The notes: a model not told the origin generated them from the sequence alone. DNA of 64,000 nucleotides from VXRJ01 sp965246995 (GCA_965246995.1 OZ252008.1:2604001-2668000); one strand, 5' to 3'; shown: positions 27,109-37,280, counted from the first letter of the stretch. Program-made: numbers and translations.

Positions 27109-28338
27109 TCACTCGTCCTTCGCGCGCCCGTTCGGCGTGCCGCCCAACCAGTCGAAGGCACTATCACGCACCACCATCGTCCCGAGCGATCTATCCACCA
27201 GATCCCCGGCATCGGTGAAGGTCACTCGGCCGGTCACAGCGGGCCAGTCGCGCGCCGCCCGCAAGGCATCGGCTACCCGCTCCGGTTCGGTTGATTTCGC
27301 CTTCTCGATGCCGTGCGCAATCAGGCGAACCGCGTCGTAGGCGAGTGCGGCGGACACATCGGGATCGAGGCCGTGCTCTTGCCGGAATGCCAGTCTGAAC
27401 CGTTGAACTTCTGCCCGTTGATCGTCCGGATGGAACGCCGTGGCAATGACCGTTCCCTCGACAGCCTCACCACCCCGGTCGATGAAACCCCCTGTACCTA
27501 GTGCGTCACCCCCAAGCATCGCCGCCTCGATCCCCAGCGCGCGCGCCTCCCTGATCATCGTGGCCGCCTGGCGCGGCTCACCGGCCACGAATATGGCGTC
27601 GAGGGCCAGATCACGCCACGCAGCGAGGAGGTCCTCCAATGCGCGGTTTCCCGTCGTCGTGTTCGGGTCATATGACTGGCGATCAGCAACCACGAGTCCT
27701 CTTTCGATCGCCCGTTCCTCGAACGCATTCGCCAGGCTGCGTCCGTAGGCGTTTCGGATGTAGTAGATCGCCAGACGGTGGTACGAGCGCGCGGCGGCCA
27801 CATCGGCCATCTGTGCGCCGATCTCCCGGTCGGTAAATGTGATCCGAAACAACCGGCGGTAGCCTTGCTGGGTCAGCTGCGGGTCGGTCGCAGTTGGCGC
27901 CAGGTGCAATAGGCCTGAGAGGTCGTAGATCGCTGCGGCCGGAAGCGAGACATACGACTGCATGTGACCGACAACGGCAACCACGTCGTAGTTCTGCGCG
28001 AGACGCTGGGCAACAAGTCGACCACGATCCACCGATTCGTAGTCGTCCTCGCGCAACACGGCGAGTGGACGCCCCAGAACGCCACCAGCGCTATTCACTT
28101 CATCAAGTGCCAACTGCAGTCCCTGGCCATAGAGCAGTGTCAATCGTGACTCCCATGGCCAGACTGCTGCGATCGTGATCGGGCCATTCGCAAGTGCCTG
28201 TGCTTCACCTCGAGCCAGTGTCGTCCGCTGACATCCAGCCACCATGACACCAAGCAGCACCGCAAGGGCGACCGAGATCCCCGCCGCGTTGCCCAATCTC
28301 CTTCGTACAGTTGCTCGGATGGCTCGCTGTGTTTGCAT
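27109..28338 (-). CDS. Liv-type ABC substrate-binding lipoprotein of the RiPP locus
   Basis: 409 aa. The lipoprotein signal has lipobox VAGC (Cys36). It is followed by a periplasmic binding fold of the branched-chain amino acid type (ITIAAVWPWESRL, GLQLALDEVNSAGGVLGRPL, VVAVVGHMQSYVSLPAA, AYDAVRLIAHGIEKA). No LivHMGF permease or ATPase genes lie nearby, so it is unlikely to be part of an ordinary importer. It may bind the exported peptide or a signal at the membrane surface. It sits 24 nt downstream of the second ABC protein and 1 nt before the metallopeptidase gene, so it belongs to the operon. Confidence 0.8.
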   Translation of the reverse strand: MQTQRAIRATVRRRLGNAAGISVALAVLLGVMVAGCQRTTLARGEAQALANGPITIAAVWPWESRLTLLYGQGLQLALDEVNSAGGVLGRPLAVLREDDYESVDRGRLVAQRLAQNYDVVAVVGHMQSYVSLPAAAIYDLSGLLHLAPTATDPQLTQQGYRRLFRITFTDREIGAQMADVAAARSYHRLAIYYIRNAYGRSLANAFEERAIERGLVVADRQSYDPNTTTGNRALEDLLAAWRDLALDAIFVAGEPRQAATMIREARALGIEAAMLGGDALGTGGFIDRGGEAVEGTVIATAFHPDDQRAEVQRFRLAFRQEHGLDPDVSAALAYDAVRLIAHGIEKAKSTEPERVADALRAARDWPAVTGRVTFTDAGDLVDRSLGTMVVRDSAFDWLGGTPNGRAKDE

Positions 28339-28362
28339 GTCAGTCCTGCTCCCTCGTCAATC

Positions 28363-31335
28363 TCAAACGGTCTGGCGTCTTGCGAGCTCAGCGAACGGCC
28401 CATCCCGACTGATGAGCGCGGCATATCGTCCAGATTGGACGACGCGACCGCGTTCCATGACATAGATCCGATCCGCCTGCTCGATTGTGCTGAGGCGATG
28501 GGCAATGACGATGCGCGTCGCGTTCAGACGCGCGAGGCTCTCGCCGACAATCGCCTGCGTCCGGTTGTCAAGCGCACTGGTTGCCTCATCGAAGAAGATC
28601 ATGCGTGGTCGGTTGATGATCGCTCGCGCAATCAGCAGCCGCTGACGCTGACCGCCGGAGAGCGTGTTGGCTCCCTCACTAACTACCGTGTGCATCCCCA
28701 TCGGCATGGCACGAATATCAGTGTCGAGCCCGACCATCCGGGCCGCCACCCAGGCATCGTCCAGCGTGTGATTGCCGGAACCAACGATGTTCGTAAAGAG
28801 GTCGCCCGCCATAATTCGCCCCGACTGCAGCACGACGCCGATCTGTGCGCGAACCGCTCGCACGTCGAGGCCGGCGAAGTCCTGACCATCGAAGTAGACC
28901 GATCCGTTATCTGGTTGTTCGAAGCCGAGCAGAATACGGAGCAGGGTTGACTTTCCCGAGCCGGACGGTCCGACAATCGCGATGAACTCGCCGGGCCGCG
29001 TCATGAAGGAGACATCTAACAGCGTGGGAGGAGTTTCGGGTTGGTAGCTGAATGTCAGGTGATGCGCTTCGATCCGGCCCGTGAGCGTTCCTGGATCACC
29101 CTTCGCCTCGGTCGTTTCCGGTAGCGCGTCCAAGATCGGTTTGGCGGCCTCGTAAATCGGCACCAGGCCGAGTGTCTCCATTGCGGCACCGCTCAGAGAG
29201 ACCATTGCCACGAGACAAGTACCGAACGCTACGGAGAACGCCAGATAGTCACCCGTTCGGATCGACGGCACATCAGTCCCGCCTGCCGTTGCCGCCATCA
29301 TGATCGTCAGCACGGCGACTGACGGAAGAGTCGCATTGAAGACGACAAGCCAGTTGCCAGCGGTGCGCGACAGGATCTGCAGACGCCGTTGCTGGCTGAA
29401 CAGCCGGGCCCACTGCGCAAACGCATGCCCTTCGGCTGCGGCAACACGCAGCTTGGAGATGCCGGTCAACAACTGCAGAACAAGGCCGGAGGTCTTGGTC
29501 CTGAGGGGTACGATCCGCCGCTGCAGCCTGAGTTGTCTGTAGCCGGTCGCCAGGGTCACGGCGACCACCCCGGCTAGCAACAACATCGCCCACCATGCGA
29601 GGTGTTTGCCGTAGTAGAAGAGGAGACAGATGTTCGAGAGCGAGAACATCCCCCCGAGCGCCGCGGTAACGGTGGCGCCAGACAGGGTCCGTCTTATCGT
29701 GTCGATCCCCATTGCTCGCACCGCGAGGTCGCCGGACGAGTAAGGCCGGAAAAAGCTGAGTGGCAAGCTGAGGAGCCGGTCCCAGAGCGCCGCCTGTACG
29801 GTTGCACCGAGCCGGCCATCCAGCCGCGTGAGCGACAGGCGGCGACCCAATTCGAACATCCCAGCGGCGCCGGCACACGCGAGCAGAATCCATGTCATCT
29901 GCCACAATTGACCCCGCTCCGCACTGGGTATGATGGTGTTGAACATCGCACCCGTCGCGACGGGCGTTACGAGGCCGAGCACCCCTCCCGCGAGGCCCAG
30001 CAGGATCACCGCCATCACATCCCGGCTGCATCCCCGCATGCCGAAACGGACAATCGTTCGGAACGACAGTCCGGTCGCCGGAAACGGGCGGTAGAACGTG
30101 TGAGCGATAGGTGCCAGCGTCGCCGCGACCGCAGCCGTAACACGTTGTGGGGTGTTGTCGGATGACGGATCGTGCAGGAGATAGCGCCCGGGGCCCTCTG
30201 GAATCAACGAGATCCACGTTGCGTTTGCGCCTTGGCGCCGGGCAAGGAGAGGGCCGCTGTCACTCCGCCACCAATCCTCTTCCAGCAACACCCGTCGAAC
30301 TCGGACGCCGGATACCCTTGCGACTGCCGCGACCGGATCCGTAACGGACTCGACTCCACGCGTTGGGTTGGGCGCGAGGGGCACGCCGAGCGCTTCACCC
30401 ACCAGGTGGCACGCCCTGCTGAATGACCTGTCACCCGGTGTGCCGGCGGTGGTGACCGCAGCAGCGGTGCTGGCCGTCTCGGAGGCTGGCCAACCGGGTG
30501 ACGTTTCATGCGCGGCTATCAGCTCGGTGAACGCGTTCGTCAACAGCCGACGGCGGTTCGCGTCGCGCTGGCCTTGGCGCACTGTCTCACTTGTTGCCGC
30601 CTCCTCCATCCGCAACAACGCACACCGAATGGCAACCCGTTGCAGGCTGGCGAGCGCCACCCAGATATCGTCCGTCGCGAGCACTGTCTGGGTGCTGAGG
30701 ACTGCGATATCTACCGCTGCGTCGGTCTCGAACCAAGTGCGCTTCGTGCACGGAATCAGCATTCCTTCCATCCGCAACTCGGGATGCCCAACCAAACGCG
30801 ATCGGCCGTCGCGGTGTGCAATCCAGGAGACTCCAGCCGTGGGAAAGACCGTCAACCCTCGATCAAGGCGAATCGTCGACGTCTGGCGGATTGCCTGGCA
30901 GTCGCGCGGTCTTGGATCGTCAGTCAGTCCGATAGAGATCGCATCGACCCATCCATCAATCAGTTCGGCCGCTTCGGCACGCGCCGCAGGTTTGCCGAAC
31001 CGATCGCGGGCGGTCTCCGCCGGCAGGTGGTGGAGCTTAGTCCCGGGACGCGAGACCGCCTGCAGCATGCCCGTGGAGCCGCCCTGGTTCCCGTTGGCCG
31101 TCACCGTGCCGACGAGGCACTGTCCCTGCGGGATCCGCGTCAGATGCGTCCGTCCCGTCACAGTGCCAGCGGTGGTTTGACGAACACAGAAGACATCCAC
31201 CCACCCATGTTGTACGAACCAAACCGAACCATCATTCAGCCAGAATGGGCGGTTGCCACCCAGGGTGACAAGAGAATCACGCTCGTCGAAGAGTGTTGCG
31301 ATGCGGTCGCTGGCGCCGTGCACCTTCTTCTCCAT
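28363..31335 (-). CDS. NHLM-type bacteriocin ABC transporter, permease/ATPase (second subunit)
   Basis: 990 aa. N-terminal cyclic-nucleotide-binding-like beta domain (LNDGSVWFVQHGWVDVFCV), a helical region, then a segment resembling a degenerate C39 domain (RVRRVLLEEDWWRSDSG) without the catalytic Cys-His pair. A six-helix exporter domain (~residues 430-720) is followed by an ABC ATPase with Walker A GPSGSGKSTLLR, signature LSGGQRQRLLIARA and Walker B MIFFDEATSALDN. This architecture is that of the NHLM_micro_ABC2 family, paired with a peptidase-bearing ABC1, here immediately upstream. It is expected to heterodimerise with ABC1 to export the processed NHLP peptide. Confidence 0.92.
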   Translation of the reverse strand: MEKKVHGASDRIATLFDERDSLVTLGGNRPFWLNDGSVWFVQHGWVDVFCVRQTTAGTVTGRTHLTRIPQGQCLVGTVTANGNQGGSTGMLQAVSRPGTKLHHLPAETARDRFGKPAARAEAAELIDGWVDAISIGLTDDPRPRDCQAIRQTSTIRLDRGLTVFPTAGVSWIAHRDGRSRLVGHPELRMEGMLIPCTKRTWFETDAAVDIAVLSTQTVLATDDIWVALASLQRVAIRCALLRMEEAATSETVRQGQRDANRRRLLTNAFTELIAAHETSPGWPASETASTAAAVTTAGTPGDRSFSRACHLVGEALGVPLAPNPTRGVESVTDPVAAVARVSGVRVRRVLLEEDWWRSDSGPLLARRQGANATWISLIPEGPGRYLLHDPSSDNTPQRVTAAVAATLAPIAHTFYRPFPATGLSFRTIVRFGMRGCSRDVMAVILLGLAGGVLGLVTPVATGAMFNTIIPSAERGQLWQMTWILLACAGAAGMFELGRRLSLTRLDGRLGATVQAALWDRLLSLPLSFFRPYSSGDLAVRAMGIDTIRRTLSGATVTAALGGMFSLSNICLLFYYGKHLAWWAMLLLAGVVAVTLATGYRQLRLQRRIVPLRTKTSGLVLQLLTGISKLRVAAAEGHAFAQWARLFSQQRRLQILSRTAGNWLVVFNATLPSVAVLTIMMAATAGGTDVPSIRTGDYLAFSVAFGTCLVAMVSLSGAAMETLGLVPIYEAAKPILDALPETTEAKGDPGTLTGRIEAHHLTFSYQPETPPTLLDVSFMTRPGEFIAIVGPSGSGKSTLLRILLGFEQPDNGSVYFDGQDFAGLDVRAVRAQIGVVLQSGRIMAGDLFTNIVGSGNHTLDDAWVAARMVGLDTDIRAMPMGMHTVVSEGANTLSGGQRQRLLIARAIINRPRMIFFDEATSALDNRTQAIVGESLARLNATRIVIAHRLSTIEQADRIYVMERGRVVQSGRYAALISRDGPFAELARRQTV

Positions 31336-31355
31336 ACGTCTTACCGGAACTGACG

Positions 31356-33632
31356 TTACGCGGCCGCGATCAAGCGGCTGTAAATGCCGTCCGTGTCTAT
31401 CAGTTCATCGTGCGTGCCACGCTGGGCAATTCCGCCACGATCGAGCACGATGATCTCGTCGCAGTCCCGGATCGTGCTGAGTCGGTGCGCGACGATCAGA
31501 CAGGTGCAACCGCGCTGCCGGAGGTTGTCATCGATCCGAGCCTCGGTAGTCGCATCGAGCGCGCTGGTCGCTTCATCCAATACCAGGAGTGTCGGATTGG
31601 AGACCAGCGCACGTGCGATCTCGAGCCGTTGCCTCTGGCCACCGCTGAAGTTGCGGCCACCCTCCTCGACGGGGCTGTGGTAGTGGCCTGGGCGCGCGGA
31701 GATCTCTTCATGCATGCACGCATCTGTCGCCGCCCGGACCATGTCCGCTTCCGCTATCGTGGGATCCCAGAGCGTCAGGTTGTCTCGGATGGATCCCTCG
31801 AACAGGAACACTTCTTGATCGACGACGGCGAACGATGTCGTCATCAACCGCCGTGGGATCGCGTGCCGCGGACGGCCATCGAAAAGGATTTCGCCTCTCC
31901 AGGGTTGATAGAGTCCGCAGACGAGCCGGGCAATCGTTGTCTTTCCGCAGCCGGATCCACCGACGAGCGCAACCCGTTGACCCGGTTGCAGCGCAAGATT
32001 GAACCGATCGACCAGGGGCGAATCCAGTGGGCTGTAGCCGAAACTGAGGTTCCGTAGTTCCAGATACCCGGAGAGTTTCACCCGGATGTCTGGGACTCCG
32101 TCGGTTGGCTCTCTCTCCGGGGCTGGTGCCATGGGGGAATGTTCGTCGGGGCGATCGATGTCGGTGGTGGCAGCCAAGACGTCGTCGAGGCGAGCGAGAT
32201 CGCCCTTCACCTCCTGTAGGGTGCTGCCGAGGTCCACCATTCGATTGACCGGCACGATGAAGCCAAACATCAGCGCCTGGAACGCGATCAACATCCCCAT
32301 GCTGATGCCACCGTCCATGACGTGCAGACCGCCAATCCCCAGGATGCATGCCGCGCTGAGTGGCATCAGTAGCCGCGGTACCGCTGACAGCAGTTCGGTC
32401 TGTACCCTTAGTTTTTGCTCCGTACCGACCGCCTTGGCCTGATAGCCGGACCACTTGGCGAACAGGTCCGATTCAGCTCCCATCGCCTTGAGTGTCTCGA
32501 CGCTCTGGAGGCCACCCATCGCCGTCCCGAGCATGCGCGAGTGCTCATGCAGCAGTTGCTGATTGAGATGGACTCGCTTGGCGGAGAAGTACTTCAAGGC
32601 CGCGACGTTCAGCAGGGCTGTCGCCATCGCAACAAGGCTGAGCGCGTGGTCGTACCGCCACATCAACAATGCATAGAAGAACGCCATGCACGCGCTGATG
32701 AATGAGGCGGCCAATTCGCCCGACAACAGATAGGCAATGCGGTCATTGATGGCCACGCGGGAGCCGATGTCGCCGGCGTAACGCTGCGAGAAGAACTGCA
32801 TCGGCAGACTCATCACATGCCAGAGGAACTGGCTCGACGTCGTCACAGCGAACTTTGTTTCGAGCCGGAGCAGGTATCGGTGTTGTAACCAACTCAGCGT
32901 GCCAGTCGCTGCCAGCGTTACGCCCATCGCGAGGAAGAGGGGCCGTGCAAGATCGGTCGCACGGCGGACCAAGACGTCGTCCACAAAGAGCCTGGAGAAG
33001 GTCGGAACGACGAGCCCAGGCACCACGAGCAACAGACCCGTGCCTACGACATAGGCGACCGCTGCGTACGATCCGCTCAGACGTGGGCGGAGCGCCGTGA
33101 CGAGCCGGCGTCTGACGCCACCTCGCTCGAACTGGCGACCGCGTTCGAATGTCATCACGACACCGGTGAACGCCTCGTCGAGCTCCCGTGCCGTTACGGC
33201 GCGTGGACCGGATGCCGGATCGTTCAAGAACACCCGGCCTCGTCCAAATCCCTCGAGTACGAGGAAGTGGTTGAAATTCCAATGAATGATCATTGGAACG
33301 GGTAAGTTGGGCAGATCCTTCGGTTCGAGCCGGAACCCTCGCCCGACGAGGCCATATCGTCGTGCAGCCTTCAGCATGTTGGTCGCCTTGCTCCCATCGC
33401 GAGATACGCCGCAGGCGACTCGCAGCTCTTCAAGCGGGACATAGCGACCGAACCAAGCGAGGACCATCGCGAGAGCCGCTGCGCCGCATTCGACTGCTTC
33501 CATTTGCAGCACTGTCGGCACCCGCGCCCGGCGCCGAAGCCGAAAAGACGCGGGAAACTGCACGAAGCGCGTACCCAACCGGGTCCGGAGCGTTCTTGCG
33601 GCACGCCTCAGCCGGTCAAGAATCACCGTCAT
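31356..33632 (-). CDS. NHLM-type peptidase/ABC exporter (first subunit)
   Basis: 758 aa. An N-terminal C39 peptidase domain has catalytic Cys49 (MEAVECGAAAL), His122 (NHFLVLEG) and Asp138 (FLNDPASG). A six-helix membrane domain follows (~190-460), then an ABC ATPase (GGSGCGKTTIARL, FSGGQRQRLEIARAL, LLVLDEATSALDA). C39 domains cut after a Gly-Gly; both NHLP precursors of this locus end their leaders in AVAGG. The start overlaps the HlyD stop by 4 bp (ATGA), so the exporter parts are made together. Confidence 0.94.
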   Translation of the reverse strand: MTVILDRLRRAARTLRTRLGTRFVQFPASFRLRRRARVPTVLQMEAVECGAAALAMVLAWFGRYVPLEELRVACGVSRDGSKATNMLKAARRYGLVGRGFRLEPKDLPNLPVPMIIHWNFNHFLVLEGFGRGRVFLNDPASGPRAVTARELDEAFTGVVMTFERGRQFERGGVRRRLVTALRPRLSGSYAAVAYVVGTGLLLVVPGLVVPTFSRLFVDDVLVRRATDLARPLFLAMGVTLAATGTLSWLQHRYLLRLETKFAVTTSSQFLWHVMSLPMQFFSQRYAGDIGSRVAINDRIAYLLSGELAASFISACMAFFYALLMWRYDHALSLVAMATALLNVAALKYFSAKRVHLNQQLLHEHSRMLGTAMGGLQSVETLKAMGAESDLFAKWSGYQAKAVGTEQKLRVQTELLSAVPRLLMPLSAACILGIGGLHVMDGGISMGMLIAFQALMFGFIVPVNRMVDLGSTLQEVKGDLARLDDVLAATTDIDRPDEHSPMAPAPEREPTDGVPDIRVKLSGYLELRNLSFGYSPLDSPLVDRFNLALQPGQRVALVGGSGCGKTTIARLVCGLYQPWRGEILFDGRPRHAIPRRLMTTSFAVVDQEVFLFEGSIRDNLTLWDPTIAEADMVRAATDACMHEEISARPGHYHSPVEEGGRNFSGGQRQRLEIARALVSNPTLLVLDEATSALDATTEARIDDNLRQRGCTCLIVAHRLSTIRDCDEIIVLDRGGIAQRGTHDELIDTDGIYSRLIAAA

Positions 33633-34897
33633 GGCTCCAGACCGAACCCATCGCGGATCAAAGGAATCACCAGATCAATCGGGCGCCGCCGCTCCACGGT
33701 GATCAGCGCACCACAAAGGGTGCCGGTCAGGATATCGATTGGTGGTCCGTCCGAAGAAGACCAGCGGTAACCGCTCACCGTGGTCGGATCAAGACGCAGG
33801 TCGGCACGAATCTCGTACGGAGCGTCCCCTTGCGTTAGCTCGGCCACCAGTTCCGGATTCCGCAATGTCCGCTGAATTGCGCGCGATGTCGTTGGGAAAT
33901 CCGAGACATAGGTGACCGTACCGAGGAGATAGCCGTATTCTTCTGGAGCCACCGACGACGGTGCGATCCGAACCTCCATACCGCTCCGAATTCGCTTGCC
34001 GTACCCTGACGGCACGTAGACGACCGCTTCGAGTCCAGTGACCGTGCGTCCCGTGCGATCCAGTCGGAGCAGCGGCTGTCCCGGAGTGACGAGATCGCCT
34101 TGCTCGGTCATCACTTCGATGACCCGACCCGAGAAGGTCGAGAGCACTTCGGACCTCTCCTTCAGCTCGCGCTCAAGCTGGATCAGCTCCGTTCTTGCGC
34201 GAACCACTTCGTACTCGCTTGTCTGGAGTGTGTGGGCGTCCTGGGCCTGTGCCACCAGTTTCTGTATCCGCAGTTCCGCCAGCTCGTGTCGCTTTGCCCG
34301 GATCTCCTCGTCGGTTGCGTCGCGTTGCCTGCGAGTCTCAATCAGCGCCTGCCGCGTCAACCGTCCCTGGTCGACCAGTTGTTGCTGCGCTGCCATCTTG
34401 TCGCGCAACCAGGTGAGGTTCGCTGCCGACGCGGCGATCGATTGCTCAAGTCCGTCACGGCGTTGGTCCAGCTGTGCAAGTTGAAGGTCTGTCTCCTCCC
34501 GTCGGTGGGTCATCGTCAACCGATGCACAACCTGGAGGTTGTCGAGTGCGAGTCGCACCTGTCGGATCTGGTGCAGGATCTCCGGCTGCGCAACCCGTGC
34601 CACGACCTGGCCCTCGCGGACCGGGTCACCGACGTTCACTGCGACATCGCTAATACGACCACTCGCCCCGGCAGCGATTTCGAGCACACCTCCGCTCTTG
34701 AGGAGAATGCCCTGGCCGCCCACTCTGGAAGGGATACTGCCCTCAAACCCCCAAACAGCAGCGGATCCCACCAGACACCCCAGGGCGGCCAGGGCAATCC
34801 AGCTGCGGGGCCGCGTCACCTGCAGCAACTTGTCGAGCTGCTCGGGCGAGGCGAGACGGTCCAGCGCCACCTTTCTAAACATCCGGTTCCGATTCAT
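33629..34897 (-). CDS. HlyD-family periplasmic adaptor, NHLM type
   Basis: 422 aa. Short cytoplasmic N-terminus, one membrane anchor (SWIALAALGCLVGSAAVWGF), a lipoyl-like half (GVLEIAAGASGRISDVAVNVGDPVREGQVVARV), a long coiled-coil hairpin (~residues 120-235) and the second lipoyl/barrel part (TPGQPLLRLDRTGRTVTGLEAVVYVPSGYGKRIRSGMEVRI). It bridges the inner-membrane ABC exporter and the TolC protein encoded upstream. It overlaps both neighbours by 4 bp. Confidence 0.92.
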   Translation of the reverse strand: MNRNRMFRKVALDRLASPEQLDKLLQVTRPRSWIALAALGCLVGSAAVWGFEGSIPSRVGGQGILLKSGGVLEIAAGASGRISDVAVNVGDPVREGQVVARVAQPEILHQIRQVRLALDNLQVVHRLTMTHRREETDLQLAQLDQRRDGLEQSIAASAANLTWLRDKMAAQQQLVDQGRLTRQALIETRRQRDATDEEIRAKRHELAELRIQKLVAQAQDAHTLQTSEYEVVRARTELIQLERELKERSEVLSTFSGRVIEVMTEQGDLVTPGQPLLRLDRTGRTVTGLEAVVYVPSGYGKRIRSGMEVRIAPSSVAPEEYGYLLGTVTYVSDFPTTSRAIQRTLRNPELVAELTQGDAPYEIRADLRLDPTTVSGYRWSSSDGPPIDILTGTLCGALITVERRRPIDLVIPLIRDGFGLEP

Positions 34898-36510
34898 GGC
34901 GACTCCCCTTCGGGCATGAGTGTCGTTACGCGGCTCACGTCCACCGATACCCTGCCGGCATCGATCGTCAGAAGCGTGCCGGTTTCGAATCGAAGGCGTG
35001 CGAGTGCCACCGCATAGCGGTAGCGAGCGTCTGTCCGGCGGAGTTGCGAATCTGTGAGCGTGTCGGTGGACAGGATGGCGTCGAACAGTGTGGCAAGGCC
35101 GAGACCAAACTTAGCTTGCTCCGTGTCGACTGACCGTTCTGAGAGACGGACTGCCTCATCAGCACTGGCCACTTCGTGGGTCGCGTTGTCGAGAGCTTCG
35201 GCCGCCGCGCGCGCATTCGCCTGAATTCGGCGCGTCAGGTCTTCGGCCCGGACCGTCGCCGAGCGATAGGCTGTTTCCGTCCGCAGCACGATTCCCCGCA
35301 AGGAACTGTTGGTCACGATCGGCTCGTACTGAATCTGAAGGAACGTGTTGAGGCCTGCGGCGCTCCGAACCAGCGGTGAGAGGAACGTCCTCAGTTCCGG
35401 ACCGAAGGAGATGCCCGTATGACCGACGCTGGCGACGATGTCCCAACGCGGACGGAGGTCACGTAGTGCGCCCTGCCAAGCGAACCTGGCACCATCACGT
35501 CGCGCGTGGGCTGCGGCGAGGTCGCGCCGGGCCGTGGTCGCCGTCCGGGCCAGTGCAGATGCCGATCTGTCTCCGGAACCACCCGTGCCGACAACTGCCG
35601 GAATAGGGAATTCAGTGATTGCCGGACCGAGATTTTCTATCTCATCCGCCTGTAGTCCCAACGCTATTCCCAACGCGTACCTTGCGTCGAGCACCGCTTG
35701 TTGGGACGCCAAGACGGCAGTCCGCTTGTTGGCGAGGTTGCTCGCAATTACGTCGCGGTCAGAGGCAGGTCGTTCATCTGCGCGAATCAGTGCCTCGGTC
35801 GCTTCGACCAAGGCGTCGGCGCGCACTGCCGACGCACGACGGGTTTCAAGCCGTTGCTGCGCGGCGACGTACCGCCAGTAGGCTGTGATCGCATGCAGGA
35901 CCGCGCGCGCTGACACATGACCGCGCTCCAGTACCGCCGCCCGATACGACTCTTGAGCCGAACGTTCCACGCCTGCAGCCGAACCGCCGTCGCGTCCGCC
36001 TGCCAAGGGGATACGAATAGAGACTGATGAGTCCGCCTGATTGAGAGGCAGCGAGTGCTGGGCCCCGAACCGTCCGAGGGACAGATCGGTGGAAATCACG
36101 ACGCCCGAGCGGAGGCGCTTTACACCGGAGGTAACGGCTGTCAGGCTGCCAGTCGACGCGAGCGTGCCGCTCACTTCAAGGTTGTCCCGGCCGCCGACGA
36201 TCGAGGTCCGCATGCGGAAGTCGAACGGACCGGCAGCGGCGATCCGTTCGGCAGCGCCTGCGTCGACCGCGAGAAGGCTCTGTGCGATCTCGGGGCTATC
36301 GGCGAGAACAGTTGTGACAACGGTGTCGATCCCAAGTCCGCCAGCGAGTCCCAGCTGTCCGAATGCCGGTGGGTTCAAGCCCGGCAGAAGAAGGAGACCT
36401 GCCTGCACCACGCCGAGGCTAGCCATCAATGGCCGCAACGTTCTGCGAACTTGTTGGCCGTGACTTGTGTTTCGATGCACGACCGAACACATGTGCAAAC
36501 TCCATGCCAT
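34894..36510 (-). CDS. TolC-family outer-membrane efflux protein
   Basis: Up to 538 aa. A hydrophobic export signal (ASLGVVQAGLLLLPGLNPP) is followed by long helical repeats with the OEP pattern, duplicated once, e.g. YRAAVLERGHVSARAVLHAITAYWRYVAAQQRLETR and AAEALDNATHEVASADEAVRLSERSVDTEQAKFGLGLATLFDAILS. It provides the outer-membrane duct for the NHLM exporter, completing a full type I secretion path. The start is uncertain: ATG at 36426 or a nearby TTG would shorten the protein by ~28 residues. It is the first gene of the leftward operon. Confidence 0.88.
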   Translation of the reverse strand: MAWSLHMCSVVHRNTSHGQQVRRTLRPLMASLGVVQAGLLLLPGLNPPAFGQLGLAGGLGIDTVVTTVLADSPEIAQSLLAVDAGAAERIAAAGPFDFRMRTSIVGGRDNLEVSGTLASTGSLTAVTSGVKRLRSGVVISTDLSLGRFGAQHSLPLNQADSSVSIRIPLAGGRDGGSAAGVERSAQESYRAAVLERGHVSARAVLHAITAYWRYVAAQQRLETRRASAVRADALVEATEALIRADERPASDRDVIASNLANKRTAVLASQQAVLDARYALGIALGLQADEIENLGPAITEFPIPAVVGTGGSGDRSASALARTATTARRDLAAAHARRDGARFAWQGALRDLRPRWDIVASVGHTGISFGPELRTFLSPLVRSAAGLNTFLQIQYEPIVTNSSLRGIVLRTETAYRSATVRAEDLTRRIQANARAAAEALDNATHEVASADEAVRLSERSVDTEQAKFGLGLATLFDAILSTDTLTDSQLRRTDARYRYAVALARLRFETGTLLTIDAGRVSVDVSRVTTLMPEGESP

Positions 36511-36977
36511 GTCCGGCGACGATCACGAGTGGTTTTCGTGTTCCGACCGCCCTCCCGACTTCCTTACTCCGGCATTGGCGGACACATCCGTATCGCCCAC
36601 CTGTCAACCCTGGTTGCCGTGCCCTCCGATCGCTGTTGCCGCCAAGTTGTGGTTGGGCTCTGTGAGTTCGCCGCTCCTTGCCGGCAGTCGGTACTGCCGT
36701 CGGTCCGGCCAGAAACGGAACTCTCGTTGCATCCCAGCCCGCCTGCACTTGCGGGACTGAACTGCTGATTCTCCGTTCGACGGTGCAAAGACAGATCACC
36801 GCGACGCGGCGCACACGGGTGTCTGTGTTTCCAACTGATGTCGGTGGCGCCGTAGACACACGTGAATACGAACGCTTTGAACAGGCATCGCGGCCTTGGC
36901 ATGCGGTTTGCTTCCATTTCGACCATCGGAACGCCACATGACGCGGTGTTCCACGCAACACCACAAGGAGGTATGGC
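36511..36977. other. Divergent intergenic region of the RiPP locus
   Basis: About 470 bp separate the leftward export operon from the rightward precursor operon and must hold both promoters. Short ORFs here look random and none has a ribosome site. The only structure I can point to is a dyad GGTGTT-N6-AACACC at 36945-36962, directly before the first precursor's Shine-Dalgarno. No convincing -35/-10 pair was identified by eye. Confidence 0.5.
36945..36962 (+). promoter_or_regulatory. Dyad before the first precursor gene (possible operator or 5'-UTR stem)
   Basis: GGTGTT and AACACC flank a 6-base spacer and end 2 bases before the AAGGAGGT ribosome site of the first NHLP gene. As DNA it could be an operator; as RNA it would form a small stem next to the ribosome site. 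No further support. Confidence 0.25.
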
Positions 36978-37280
36978 ATGCCTGAGAACGTGAACGACCG
37001 AGTGCAGGAGGTGCTGTCAAAGTCGGCACTTGACAGCGAATTCCGTGCGGGTCTTCTGACTGACCCGCGCACGACGCTGGAAAAGATGGCTGGCGAGCCG
37101 CTGCCCGGGAACCTGCGTGTCAAGTTCATCGAAAAGGACAGCGACTGTGATGCGATGTTCGTCCTGCCCGATCCGATCGCCCAGGACGAGCTGACGGATC
37201 AGGAACTCGAGGCGGTTGCGGGTGGTATCGGCGACCTCACTATCAACCTGTGCAACGGCTGGATCAACGGCGGCGAGTAG
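36978..37280 (+). CDS. NHLP-family RiPP precursor peptide 1
   Basis: 100 aa, preceded by a near-perfect ribosome site (AAGGAGGT, 5 bases before the ATG). Residues 1-83 are a nitrile-hydratase-like leader: helical N-terminus, GLLTDPRTTLEKM, LRVKFIEKDSDCDAMFVLPDP, then ELTDQELEAVAGG ending in the Gly-Gly (82-83) expected to be cut by the C39 exporter. The 17-residue core is IGDLTINLCNGWINGGE. It has one Cys and one Thr, so lanthionine chemistry is unlikely. It shares the leader and a Trp-x-Asn-Gly-type ending with precursor 2. This is the substrate of the locus. Confidence 0.93.
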   Translation: MPENVNDRVQEVLSKSALDSEFRAGLLTDPRTTLEKMAGEPLPGNLRVKFIEKDSDCDAMFVLPDPIAQDELTDQELEAVAGGIGDLTINLCNGWINGGE

